From assembly GCA_910586595.1 (NCBI GenBank), contig CAJUJB010000036.1:1-27170 (forward strand): a stretch of DNA of 27,170 nt, in the 5' to 3' direction. Origin of the DNA: an uncultured Muribaculaceae bacterium. GTDB lineage: Bacteria; Bacteroidota; Bacteroidia; Bacteroidales; Muribaculaceae. Below, one piece after another: positions 15,269 through 23,009 of this stretch (position 1 is its first letter; each line of letters begins with the position of its first letter). Position numbers and translations under genes: made by a program. The notes beneath the pieces are model-generated. The model saw only the letters and a list, made by a program, of their open reading frames with translations. It did not search any database and was not told the DNA's origin.

Positions 15269-16974
15269 GCCTTTTTCTGCACCTTTTCCCAGGTGTCTTT
15301 AAGGGCGATGGTGCGGTTGAATACAGGATGTTCGGGAGTGGAGTCGTAGTCAGGAGTGAAGTAGCCTACACGCTGGAACTGGAATTTCTTTCCGCGCTCG
15401 GCTGTCTCCATTACGTAGGGCTCAAGTTTGGCACCCTGCACAACGCGCAGCGATTCAGGGTTGAGCATCTCTCTGAAATCGCGCTCGGTCTCAGCGGCCG
15501 GATTCTCTACGTCAAACAGACGGTCATAAAGACGTACTTCCGCATCAACGGCGTGGGCTGCCGACACCCAGTGAAGAGTGCCTTTTACCTTGCGGGCAGC
15601 CCCTGCCATTCCGCTCAGGGTCTCCGGATCGTATGTGCAGTGCAGCTCGGTGATATTACCCTCTGAGTCCTTCACCACTTCATCGCAATTGATGATGTAG
15701 GCACCTTTGAGGCGTACTTCTGCGCCGGGTGCGAGACGGAAGAATTTCTTGGGCGGATTCTCCATGAAGTCGTCACGCTCGATGTATATCTCACGAGAGA
15801 ATGGCATTTCATGTACGCCTTCTTCAGGATTTTCGGGGTTATTCTCCATCGTTACGGTCTCAACTTTATCTTCCGGATAGTTAGTTATAACTACCTTAAG
15901 CGGGTTGAGAACTGCCATCACACGGGTTGCGGTGCGGTTGAGGTCGTCGCGCACTGCATGCTCGAGGAGGCTCACGCTGTTGAGCGCTTCATATTTTGTG
16001 TAACCGATGGTGTCGATAAATTTGCGGATAGCCTGAGGTGAGTAGCCGCGGCGACGCATGCCCGATACGGTCGGCATACGGGGATCATCCCAACCTGCAA
16101 CAAGACCTTCTTTGACGAGCTGGAGGAGTTTACGCTTGCTCATCACAGTATAGGTGAGGTTAAGACGGTTGAATTCAATCTGGCGGGGGCAGTAAGTCTC
16201 GTCGGCCAGTTCTTTCACAAAGTGCTCGTAGAGCGGACGGTGAGGAACGAATTCAAGTGTGCATATCGAGTGGGTCACGCCTTCGAAGTAGTCGCTCTGG
16301 CCATGTGCGAAGTCATACATAGGGTATACTTTCCACTTGGTGCCGGTGCGGTGGTGGGGCGTCTTGATGATACGGTACATGATCGGGTCGCGGAAGTGCA
16401 TGTTTGACGACGCCATGTCGAGCTTGGCGCGGAGCACGCGAGATCCTTCATCAAACTCGCCTTCATTCATACGCATGAAGAGGTCAAGATTCTCTTCTAC
16501 GCTGCGGTTGCGGTAGGGGCTCTCTTCACCGGGTGTGGTAGGCGTGCCTTTCTGACGGGCTATTTCTTCGCTTGACTGATCGTCGACGTAGGCTTTGCCT
16601 TCCTTGATGAGGCGTACGGCCAGGTCGAAAAGCTGAGGGAAGTAATCGGAGGCGTAGTATTCGCGGTCACCCCAGTCAAAACCGAGCCAATGTATATCTT
16701 CACGGATGGAGTCAACGTACTCAACATCTTCTTTCACAGGGTTGGTGTCGTCGAAACGGAGATTGCATGTGCCGCCGAATTTTTCAGCTACACCGAAGTC
16801 CATGCAGATTGCCTTCGCATGGCCGATATGCAGGTATCCGTTGGGCTCGGGCGGAAAACGGGTGCTGAGTCGTCCGCCGTTTTTGCCGGCCTTAAGGTCG
16901 GCGAGCACTTCTTCTTCAACGAAGTTGAGACCACGGGTCTCCGTTGCTTCAGTTGTTTCTTTTTCTTCTGCCAT
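15265..16974 (-). CDS. glnS: Glutaminyl-tRNA synthetase
   Basis: GlnRS attaches glutamine to tRNA-Gln in the cytoplasm. The 569-residue class I synthetase has RFPPEPNGYLHIGHAKAIC with the HIGH motif at 49-52, the KMSKS-type VMSKRKL at 277-283, and the C-terminal anticodon-binding beta barrels (about 345 onward, EIYIERDDF, GKKFQFQRVGYF). The PPEPNGYLHIGHAK stretch and VMSKRK are those of GlnRS rather than of non-discriminating GluRS. Its presence means this organism need not rely on GatCAB for Gln-tRNA. A 57-base gap without a clear terminator separates it from lptB, so read-through from lptB is likely. Confidence 0.97.
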   Translation of the reverse strand: MAEEKETTEATETRGLNFVEEEVLADLKAGKNGGRLSTRFPPEPNGYLHIGHAKAICMDFGVAEKFGGTCNLRFDDTNPVKEDVEYVDSIREDIHWLGFDWGDREYYASDYFPQLFDLAVRLIKEGKAYVDDQSSEEIARQKGTPTTPGEESPYRNRSVEENLDLFMRMNEGEFDEGSRVLRAKLDMASSNMHFRDPIMYRIIKTPHHRTGTKWKVYPMYDFAHGQSDYFEGVTHSICTLEFVPHRPLYEHFVKELADETYCPRQIEFNRLNLTYTVMSKRKLLQLVKEGLVAGWDDPRMPTVSGMRRRGYSPQAIRKFIDTIGYTKYEALNSVSLLEHAVRDDLNRTATRVMAVLNPLKVVITNYPEDKVETVTMENNPENPEEGVHEMPFSREIYIERDDFMENPPKKFFRLAPGAEVRLKGAYIINCDEVVKDSEGNITELHCTYDPETLSGMAGAARKVKGTLHWVSAAHAVDAEVRLYDRLFDVENPAAETERDFREMLNPESLRVVQGAKLEPYVMETAERGKKFQFQRVGYFTPDYDSTPEHPVFNRTIALKDTWEKVQKKA

Positions 16975-17031
16975 TGCTGTGATATGTTATATTTTATGTA
17001 TTATTTCTTAATTGGACCTCAAGCCGGGTTC

Positions 17032-17916
17032 TTAGCCGAGTTTCTTGCGGTAGAACACGAAGTCGCGGCCGAGGTACTTCTCTCTTACTACCGGATTTGA
17101 AGCCAGTTCTTCCGACGTGCCGTGGAAAAGAATTCTGCCTTCGAAGAGCAGGTAGGCGCGGTCGGTGATGCGAAGGGTCTCCTGCGCATTATGGTCGGTG
17201 ATAAGTATGCCGATATTTTTGTCTTTGAGCTTGTAGACAATCGACTGAATGTCTTCCACCGCTATGGGGTCGACTCCCGCGAAGGGTTCGTCAAGCATTA
17301 TAAAGCGGGGATTGATGGCGAGACAGCGTGCAATTTCTGTGCGGCGGCGCTCGCCTCCCGAGAGTTGGTCGCCGAGGTTTTTCCTCACCTTTTGCAAACG
17401 GAACTCCGAGATAAGGCTTTCAAGCTTGTCTTTCTGCTCAGCGGGTGTCATTTTGGTCATCTGGAGCACGGCGCGGATATTGTCTTCCACACTCATCTTG
17501 CGGAAGACCGAAGCTTCCTGAGCCAGGTAACCTATGCCATGTTGCGCACGTTTGTAGACCGGAAAGCCGGTGATATTCTCTTTGTCAAGGAATATCTGGC
17601 CTTCATTCGGCTCAATCAGGCCAACTGTCATGTAGAATGTCGTTGTTTTGCCGGCTCCGTTAGGCCCGAGCAATCCTACGATTTCGCCTTGAGTCACTTC
17701 TATTGAAACGTGGTTGACAACTGTACGTTTGCCATATTTTTTGACCAGATTGTCGGTGCTGAGTCGGCTTTTGCCTTCTTCGCCGTGGGGCGCATCGGGC
17801 TCGGGAGTCTCTTCGGCTTCGATACGGACTTCCATATCGAGGGTTTCTTCCCCGAATGGATTCGGAAGCATCTCGGAGGCTTCTTCAGGCGTCTTATGTC
17901 GTGAGAGAAGACCCAT
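17032..17916 (-). CDS. lptB: LPS export ABC transporter ATPase with N-terminal extension
   Basis: LptB powers extraction of lipopolysaccharide from the inner membrane with LptFG. From about residue 52 the protein follows the family closely: NLVKKYGKRTVVN, Walker A GPNGAGKTT (84-92), QEASVFRKMSV after the Q-loop, signature LSGGERRR, Walker B FIMLDEPFAGVDP and H-loop ITDHN. Residues 1-50 are an acidic, low-complexity addition (EAEETPEPDAPHGEEGK) not expected in a standard LptB of about 240 residues. The far start is supported because its ATG shares a base with the udk stop (TAATG), which is a typical coupled start, and there is no Met nearer the domain than position 28. The function of the extension is unknown. 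Confidence 0.93.
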   Translation of the reverse strand: MGLLSRHKTPEEASEMLPNPFGEETLDMEVRIEAEETPEPDAPHGEEGKSRLSTDNLVKKYGKRTVVNHVSIEVTQGEIVGLLGPNGAGKTTTFYMTVGLIEPNEGQIFLDKENITGFPVYKRAQHGIGYLAQEASVFRKMSVEDNIRAVLQMTKMTPAEQKDKLESLISEFRLQKVRKNLGDQLSGGERRRTEIARCLAINPRFIMLDEPFAGVDPIAVEDIQSIVYKLKDKNIGILITDHNAQETLRITDRAYLLFEGRILFHGTSEELASNPVVREKYLGRDFVFYRKKLG

Positions 17917-18557
17917 TATTTGGAAGGTGCTACACCGCGCTGAGAGCCACGGCGCAGACGGCTTTCAATATAGTCGGTAAGAAGATTGATGGCTACGGTA
18001 TTGCTGCCGCCCTGAGGAACGATAAGGTCGGCGTAGCGCTTGCTCGGCTCGATATACTGCATATGCATCGGTTTGAGCACATCCTGATATCGGTTGATGA
18101 CGATCTCGGGGGTGCGGCCACGCTCGATGCAGTCGCGAGCGATTACGCGTATAAGACGATCGTCAGGATCTGCGTCGACAAATACCTTTATGTCGAGCAT
18201 GCTCCGGATGGTGGGGTCGGTAAGAACCAGAATGCCCTCGACTATTACGACGTCGGATGGGGCGACCGCAACCGTCTCTTCCTGACGTGTGCAGGTGAGG
18301 TAGGAGTATGTAGGCATCTGGATTGTCTTTCCTTCTTTGAGCTGCTTGAGATGGTCAACGAGCAATGACCATTCGATGGCTTTCGGCTCGTCGAAGTTTA
18401 TTTTAGAGCGTTCTTCTGGTGGTATATGGCTGGAATCTTTATAGTAAGAATCCTGTGGCATGACAGCTACTTCCCCGGCGGGAAGACTGTTGATTATTTT
18501 GTTTACCACGGTGGTCTTGCCCGATCCGGTGCCACCAGCGATGCCTATGATTAACAT
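17916..18557 (-). CDS. udk: Uridine kinase
   Basis: Udk phosphorylates uridine and cytidine to UMP and CMP in pyrimidine salvage. The 213-residue protein has the P-loop GGTGSGKTT (8-16), the PQDSYYKD stretch, the NFDEPKAIEW uridine-binding region, the PTYSYLTCTRQ segment, VVIVEGILVL, and RVIARDCIERGRT, all typical of the family, at normal length. It is the first gene of the long minus-strand train (udk, lptB, glnS and onward), with a candidate promoter about 65-95 bases upstream. Its stop codon shares one base with the lptB start. Confidence 0.96.
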   Translation of the reverse strand: MLIIGIAGGTGSGKTTVVNKIINSLPAGEVAVMPQDSYYKDSSHIPPEERSKINFDEPKAIEWSLLVDHLKQLKEGKTIQMPTYSYLTCTRQEETVAVAPSDVVIVEGILVLTDPTIRSMLDIKVFVDADPDDRLIRVIARDCIERGRTPEIVINRYQDVLKPMHMQYIEPSKRYADLIVPQGGSNTVAINLLTDYIESRLRRGSQRGVAPSK

Positions 18558-18621
18558 ACTGTGCGTATTCGTTTAAGATTAATTTCAGGAGGCGGTGCGG
18601 CGCGCCGCTCTTTCAAAGGCA

Positions 18622-18652
18622 CGAAGTTACGCATTTTTGCGCAATTGGCAAA
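18622..18652 (-). promoter_or_regulatory. Candidate promoter for the udk-lptB-glnS train
   Basis: On the minus strand TTTG (18652-18649), 19 bases, and TAACTTCG (18629-18622) match the Bacteroidetes pattern with one deviation from TAnnTTTG. Predicted transcription start is near 18615, giving a leader of about 58 bases that contains a 12-bp GC-only palindrome at 18597-18608. Confidence 0.5.
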
Positions 18653-18676
18653 AAAAATCAGTTTGGCTTATAAGTA

Positions 18677-18712
18677 AGGCACCGTTCCGTCCTGCCCGGA
18701 CGCACGGTGCCT
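18677..18712 (-). terminator. Hairpin downstream of gdhA
   Basis: An 8-bp perfect stem (18677-18684 with 18705-18712, AGGCACCG/CGGTGCCT) extends inward with imperfect pairing to a short GC loop. It begins 16 bases after the gdhA stop on the minus strand. The following bases (TACTTATAAG) give only a weak T tract, so the terminator call is moderate. Confidence 0.6.
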
Positions 18713-18727
18713 CGCTGCATAGGTTTA

Positions 18728-20068
18728 TCAGAGCACGCCTTGTGCCATCATCGCGTCGGCAACTTTTTTGAAGCCGGCGATATTGGCGCCACGCACGTAA
18801 TTCACATATCCATTTTCTTCCTGGCCGTATTTAACACATTGTGCGTGAATGTCGGCCATTATATTGCGTAACTTATGGTCTACTTCTTCGGCAGTCCATG
18901 TTAGTTTCTGCGAGTTCTGAGCCATTTCAAGTCCTGACGTGGCCACACCGCCCGCATTTGCAGCTTTGCCGGGTGCGTAGAGTATTCGGGCCTTGGTGAA
19001 GAGGTGTACTGCATCGGCGGTGGAAGGCATATTGGCGCCTTCGCTTACAGCAAAACATCCTCCGTCGAGAAGAGCCTGCGCGTCGTCGGCATCGAGCTCA
19101 TTTTGGGTTGCCGAGGGCATTGCTATATCACATTTCACGAGTTGCCACGGACGGCAATCGGGGTGATATTCAAGCTCGGGGAATCGGTCGGGCACTTCGC
19201 TGAGGCGTCCGCGCATCACATTCTTGAGCTCGAAGATGTAGTCGGCCTGCTCTTGGGTCAGACCTTCACGGGCAACAATTGTTCCGCCCGAGTCACTCAT
19301 GGTGAGCACTTTGGCTCCGAGTTCCATCAATTTCCGCATTGTATAGGTGGCAACATTACCAGCTCCGGAGACGGCCACACGCTTGCCAGCTATGTCAATT
19401 CCTCTTGTGGCGAGCATGTTGAGCAGGAAGTAACAATTGCCGTAGCCAGTGGCTTCCGGACGCATCAGTGAGCCTCCGAAACTCATACCTTTGCCGGTGA
19501 AGGCTCCGGTAAATTCGCGTGCCATTTTCTTATAGTAGCCATACATGTAGCCTACCTCGCGGGCTCCGACACCAATGTCGCCGGCAGGCACATCAGTGTC
19601 TGCGCCGAGTTGACGCCACAATTCTGCTATAAAGGCCTGGCAGAAACGCATAATCTCCATGTTGCTCTTCCCGCGAGGTGAGAAGTCACTGCCACCCTTG
19701 GCACCGCCCATGGCGAGTGTTGTGAGTGAGTTTTTAAAGGTTTGCTCGAATGCCAGAAATTTTAGAATCGAAAGATTGACCGATGAATGGAAGCGAATAC
19801 CTCCTTTGTACGGGCCGATGGCGTTGCAGTGTTGTACTCGATAACCCATGTTATTCCTTACCTTGCCACTGTCGTCAACCCACGAAACGCGGAAAGAGAA
19901 GATTCGGTCGGGAATACACAGCCGCTCTATCAGATTCATGCGGTCGTATTCAGGGTGGGAGTTGTAAACGTCTTCGATTGAGTTGAGGACTTCTTCAACG
20001 GCCTGGTGGTATTCAGGTTCGTTGGGAAAGCGGCGACGTAGGTCAGCCAAGACTTCTGTTGTTTTCAT
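18728..20068 (-). CDS. gdhA: NADP-type glutamate dehydrogenase
   Basis: GdhA interconverts 2-oxoglutarate plus ammonium and glutamate, the main ammonium-assimilating step in many gut Bacteroidales. The ATG at 20068 gives 446 residues, the usual hexameric class size; the preceding GTG at 20071 is less likely. Visible motifs are the substrate site GPYKGGIRFH (Lys88), the active-site MGGAKGGSDF (Lys124), DVPAGDIGVG, GKGMSFGGS, and the dinucleotide fold AVSGAGNVATY. Cofactor preference is assigned from similarity to the NADP class and is not proven by the sequence alone. The gene stands alone with its own promoter and downstream hairpin, divergent from mlaE. Confidence 0.95.
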   Translation of the reverse strand: MKTTEVLADLRRRFPNEPEYHQAVEEVLNSIEDVYNSHPEYDRMNLIERLCIPDRIFSFRVSWVDDSGKVRNNMGYRVQHCNAIGPYKGGIRFHSSVNLSILKFLAFEQTFKNSLTTLAMGGAKGGSDFSPRGKSNMEIMRFCQAFIAELWRQLGADTDVPAGDIGVGAREVGYMYGYYKKMAREFTGAFTGKGMSFGGSLMRPEATGYGNCYFLLNMLATRGIDIAGKRVAVSGAGNVATYTMRKLMELGAKVLTMSDSGGTIVAREGLTQEQADYIFELKNVMRGRLSEVPDRFPELEYHPDCRPWQLVKCDIAMPSATQNELDADDAQALLDGGCFAVSEGANMPSTADAVHLFTKARILYAPGKAANAGGVATSGLEMAQNSQKLTWTAEEVDHKLRNIMADIHAQCVKYGQEENGYVNYVRGANIAGFKKVADAMMAQGVL

Positions 20069-20097
20069 CACGAATATTGTACTTTGGAAATGTGGTG

Positions 20098-20128
20098 CAA
20101 AATTACATATTTTATCGGATATTTCAAA
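20098..20128 (-). promoter_or_regulatory. gdhA: Strong candidate gdhA promoter
   Basis: On the minus strand TTTG (20128-20125), 19 bases, and a perfect TAATTTTG (20105-20098) match the Bacteroidetes -33/-7 consensus. The start of transcription would be about 20091, with a leader of about 22 bases before the ATG at 20068. Confidence 0.65.
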
Positions 20129-20165
20129 ATATTTGATAAAAATTTTATTGGTTTACTGTCATTGA

Positions 20166-20200
20166 TTGCCTGCTATGCCGATGCCTGCGGGCAAAATTTT
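20166..20200 (+). other. Small inverted repeat with T run in the gdhA-mlaE intergenic region
   Basis: TTGCCTGC (20166-20173) can pair with GCGGGCAA (20187-20194) through one G-T wobble, leaving a 13-base loop, and is followed by AATTTT. It looks like a weak plus-strand terminator or leader element, but no plus-strand gene lies upstream. Apart from promoter signals, nothing else was seen in the 20069-20331 spacer. Confidence 0.25.
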
Positions 20201-20268
20201 ATTCATACTCATGTCTAAAAAAATAGTTGAAAAGGCTTCAACCCTCCTTACGGGCCGAAAAAAATGCT

Positions 20269-20276
20269 TAATTTTG
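20269..20276 (+). promoter_or_regulatory. Candidate -7 element for mlaEF-holB-addB-hemW
   Basis: A perfect TAATTTTG followed by C lies 56 bases before the mlaE ATG. No TTG or TTTG occurs at the usual 17-23 base spacing upstream, so it is a half-match; a regulator-dependent promoter or a chance AT-rich match are both possible. Confidence 0.4.
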
Positions 20277-20331
20277 CAGTTAATGAAAAAACTTAGGCAG
20301 CCACCGCTGCGTTTTTAAGCATAAAACTTCA

Positions 20332-21081
20332 ATGTTAATTACAAAATCCCTGGCCACTTTCGGCCGTTACTGTATGTATCTGGGGCGGGTGTTCTCGCTT
20401 CCGGACAGATGGTCGGTATTTGGTAAACGTACCCTTCAGGAGGTGTCGAAACTCGGCATAGACTCTATTCCGCTTGTTATAATCATCTCCTTGTTTATCG
20501 GAGCTGTCTGCACCATACAGATGCAGCTAAATGTCACCTCACCTCTCATGCCTGCTTATTCTGTAGGCCTCGCCACTCGTGATATTGTGTTGCTGGAGTT
20601 CTCTAACTCTATTCTCTGTCTGATTTTGGCCGGTAAGGTAGGCTCTAACATAGCATCGGAGATTGGCACCATGCGTGTCACAGAGCAGATAGATGCCCTG
20701 GAGATTATGGGCGTCAATTCCGCTAATTATCTTACACTGCCCAAGATTGTGGCTTTCGTTCTGTTCATGCCGGTACTCGTCGTACTTTGCATGTGCATGG
20801 CATTTATAGGTGGCTGGCTGGTTGCGACCGTTACGGATCTTATTCCCGTCTCTCGCTATTTCTACGGTCTTCAGACTATGTTTATCGAGTGGTATGTGTG
20901 GTATTCTCTTATCAAGTCGCTGGTATTTGCATTCATCATAGCCACAGTCTCTTCATATTTTGGATATTATGTTAAGGGCGGTGCGCTTCAAGTTGGCCGC
21001 GCAAGCACGAATGCCGTGGTGTGCAGCAGTATTTTCATCCTGCTGTTCGACGTAATCCTCACTAAACTCTTGCTGCAATGA
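20332..21081 (+). CDS. mlaE: MlaE-type lipid transport permease
   Basis: MlaE is the inner-membrane permease of the MCE/Mla system that moves phospholipids between the inner and outer membranes. The 249-residue protein has the characteristic segments PLVIIISLFIGAVCTIQMQ, LEFSNSILCLILAGKVGSNIASEIGTM (in part), TEQIDALEIMGVN, LPKIVAFVLFMPVL, and a final YYVKGGALQVGRASTNAVV loop. About five to six membrane helices are visible. The gene overlaps mlaF by 4 bases. The MCE-domain protein MlaD, the periplasmic partner, does not follow and must be elsewhere if the complex is whole. Confidence 0.94.
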   Translation: MLITKSLATFGRYCMYLGRVFSLPDRWSVFGKRTLQEVSKLGIDSIPLVIIISLFIGAVCTIQMQLNVTSPLMPAYSVGLATRDIVLLEFSNSILCLILAGKVGSNIASEIGTMRVTEQIDALEIMGVNSANYLTLPKIVAFVLFMPVLVVLCMCMAFIGGWLVATVTDLIPVSRYFYGLQTMFIEWYVWYSLIKSLVFAFIIATVSSYFGYYVKGGALQVGRASTNAVVCSSIFILLFDVILTKLLLQ

Positions 21082-21872
21082 TTGAAGTTAAAGACCTTAC
21101 CAAATCGTTCGACGGCCGTACAGTGCTTCACGGTGTCAATGCAACTTTCGAGACCGGTAAGACTAATCTTATCATAGGTCAGAGCGGCTCAGGTAAAACT
21201 GTACTGATGAAGTCTCTGGTCGGCCTCATCCGGCCGGAAGAAGGTCAGATTCTATTTGACGGACGCAATCTCCTGACCATGAAAGATGAGGAGATCAAAA
21301 ACCTCCGCAAGGAAATTGGTATGCTGTTTCAGGGGTCGGCTCTGTTTGATTCTGAGACGGTGCTCGGCAATGTGATGTTTCCGCTGATGATGTTCACCCG
21401 TACGAGCCGCGCCGAGATGCGCGACCGCGCCATGTTCTGCCTCGAAAGGGTAAATCTCAAGGGGGCCGAGCGTAAATATCCTTCCGAAATCTCGGGAGGT
21501 ATGCAGAAACGTGTGGCAATCGCCCGTGCCATTGCACTTAACCCCAAGTACCTGTTCTGTGACGAGCCCAATTCTGGTCTTGACCCGAAGACATCTATAC
21601 TCATCGATGAGCTGCTCAGCGACATCACTCATGAATATAATATAACTACGGTGATCAACACACACGACATGAACAGTGTGCTCGGCATCGGTGAGAATAT
21701 CATATTCATCAACAAAGGCCATCGGGAGTGGGTAGGTGACATGACCCAGATCTACAATACTTCCAATCAAGCGTTGAATGACTTCGTATTTGCCACACGA
21801 CTTTTCCAGGAGGTGAGGGAATACGTGGCTGAGCATGGCACAATTGAACAAAGGGAAAAACACAATAAATAA
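21078..21872 (+). CDS. mlaF: MlaF-type lipid transport ATPase
   Basis: This ATPase energises the MlaE permease. The 264-residue protein has Walker A GQSGSGKT (34-41), Q-loop Gln85 in MLFQGSALFDSETV, the signature ISGGMQKRVAIARA (138-151), Walker B YLFCDEPNSGLDP (158-170, Asp162, Glu163) and the switch NTHDMNSV. The FQGSALFDSETVLGNV and SGGMQKR forms are those of MlaF rather than of other importers. Its start overlaps mlaE; holB follows 12 bases after its stop. Confidence 0.95.
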   Translation: MIEVKDLTKSFDGRTVLHGVNATFETGKTNLIIGQSGSGKTVLMKSLVGLIRPEEGQILFDGRNLLTMKDEEIKNLRKEIGMLFQGSALFDSETVLGNVMFPLMMFTRTSRAEMRDRAMFCLERVNLKGAERKYPSEISGGMQKRVAIARAIALNPKYLFCDEPNSGLDPKTSILIDELLSDITHEYNITTVINTHDMNSVLGIGENIIFINKGHREWVGDMTQIYNTSNQALNDFVFATRLFQEVREYVAEHGTIEQREKHNK

Positions 21873-21884
21873 TCCCGCACGAAC

Positions 21885-23009
21885 ATGAGATTTGCCGATA
21901 TTCCCGGTCATGAAGATGTGAAACGGCGCCTTCGGCAGATGGTCGATGAAGGCCGCATTCCGCATGCGCTTCTGTTCGAAGGCCCGGCTGGCTCCGGTAA
22001 GTTCGCGCTTGCCCGGGCGCTTGCCCAATATATTCATTGCAGCCACCGTACACCTGAGGGTGATAGTTGCGGGGAATGCCCTGAATGCCGCCAGCATCAG
22101 ACTTTCAATCATATTGATACAGTATATTCCTTCCCTGTAGTTAAGAAAGGCGGTAAACCGGCTGTCTCCGACGATTATATCGATGACTTCCGGGAGTTTA
22201 TGGCTAAGTATCCTTACATGGATTTTGACCGCTGGCTCATGGCGCTCGATAATATCAATGCTCAGCCACAGATCTATGTCGAAGAGGGTAACAGCTTGCT
22301 GCGTCGCCTTTCGTTCATGGCCCGGCAGTCGCAGTACAAGATTGTTCTTTTATGGCTGCCTGAGCGCTTTAAAGAAGAAACAGCCAACAAATTGCTTAAG
22401 CTGGTAGAGGAACCTTTCGGCGATACTATCTTTTTGATGGTAAGCAATAATTCCCGTCGTATACTGCCTACAATTTATTCGCGTACCCAACGGATTTCGG
22501 TAAAGCGATACGACGACTATGAGCTAATGTCTATACTTGAAGGCATGGGCTATGGTGAAGATGTGGCTTCTGATGTAGCGAGGATTGCTGCAGGCAACGT
22601 TAACGAGGCACTGCGTTTAGCCGATGTTTCGAAAGAACGGCTTCAGTTTTTTGACCTATTTGTAGAACTTATGCGTAAGGCATATGCCCGCAAAGTAGGT
22701 GAATTGCGTGAATGGAGTCTTGCCGTGGCTGCTTTAGGCCGTGAGCCGCAGATGCAGTTTGTCGATTATTGTATGAGGCTGGTGCGTGAAAGTTTCATCA
22801 TGCATCTGTCTGATCCGCGCTTGTTGACTTTGACAGCCGCCGAGCATGCGTTCACAGTTAAGTTTTTCCCGTTCATAAATGAGAAGAATGTGATTGATAT
22901 GTGCGCACTGTTCGATGCTGCGCGTCGCGACATAGCCGCTAATGCCAACGCAAAAATTGTGTTTTTTGACCTTGCCGTGAAGGTGATAATGCTTATACGT
23001 CGTAAATGA
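21885..23009 (+). CDS. holB: DNA polymerase III delta prime subunit
   Basis: Delta prime is the non-catalytic clamp-loader subunit of the replicative polymerase. The 374-residue protein has an AAA+ core opening with FADIPGHEDVKRRL and IPHALLFEGPAGSGKFALARA, a four-cysteine zinc site (Cys52, Cys62, Cys65, Cys68; SCGECPECRQ), LWLPERFKEETANKLLKLVEEP, and ILPTIYSRTQRISV. The Walker A has Phe40 where Ser or Thr is needed, and the SRC motif of loader subunits reads SRT; loss of ATP binding is usual for delta prime, whereas the SRC change is less usual. The start is 12 bases after mlaF and the stop overlaps the next gene. Confidence 0.9.
   Translation: MRFADIPGHEDVKRRLRQMVDEGRIPHALLFEGPAGSGKFALARALAQYIHCSHRTPEGDSCGECPECRQHQTFNHIDTVYSFPVVKKGGKPAVSDDYIDDFREFMAKYPYMDFDRWLMALDNINAQPQIYVEEGNSLLRRLSFMARQSQYKIVLLWLPERFKEETANKLLKLVEEPFGDTIFLMVSNNSRRILPTIYSRTQRISVKRYDDYELMSILEGMGYGEDVASDVARIAAGNVNEALRLADVSKERLQFFDLFVELMRKAYARKVGELREWSLAVAALGREPQMQFVDYCMRLVRESFIMHLSDPRLLTLTAAEHAFTVKFFPFINEKNVIDMCALFDAARRDIAANANAKIVFFDLAVKVIMLIRRK

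Noticed and set aside
15037..15666. A 209-codon plus-strand frame across the helical-repeat gene and glnS
   Set aside because: It is antisense to two real genes; the Arg/His-rich translation is typical of a shadow frame.
17122..17706. A 194-codon plus-strand frame inside lptB
   Set aside because: It is antisense to conserved ABC motifs, and its translation has no family features.
20071..20102. A second promoter-like match (TTTG, 19 bases, AATATTCG) at gdhA
   Set aside because: Transcription would begin inside the coding region; the match at 20098-20128 is better placed and closer to consensus.
21252..22112. A 286-codon open frame on the minus strand across mlaF and the start of holB
   Set aside because: It lies wholly antisense to two well-recognised genes, has no recognisable domain, and results from the codon pattern of the real frames.
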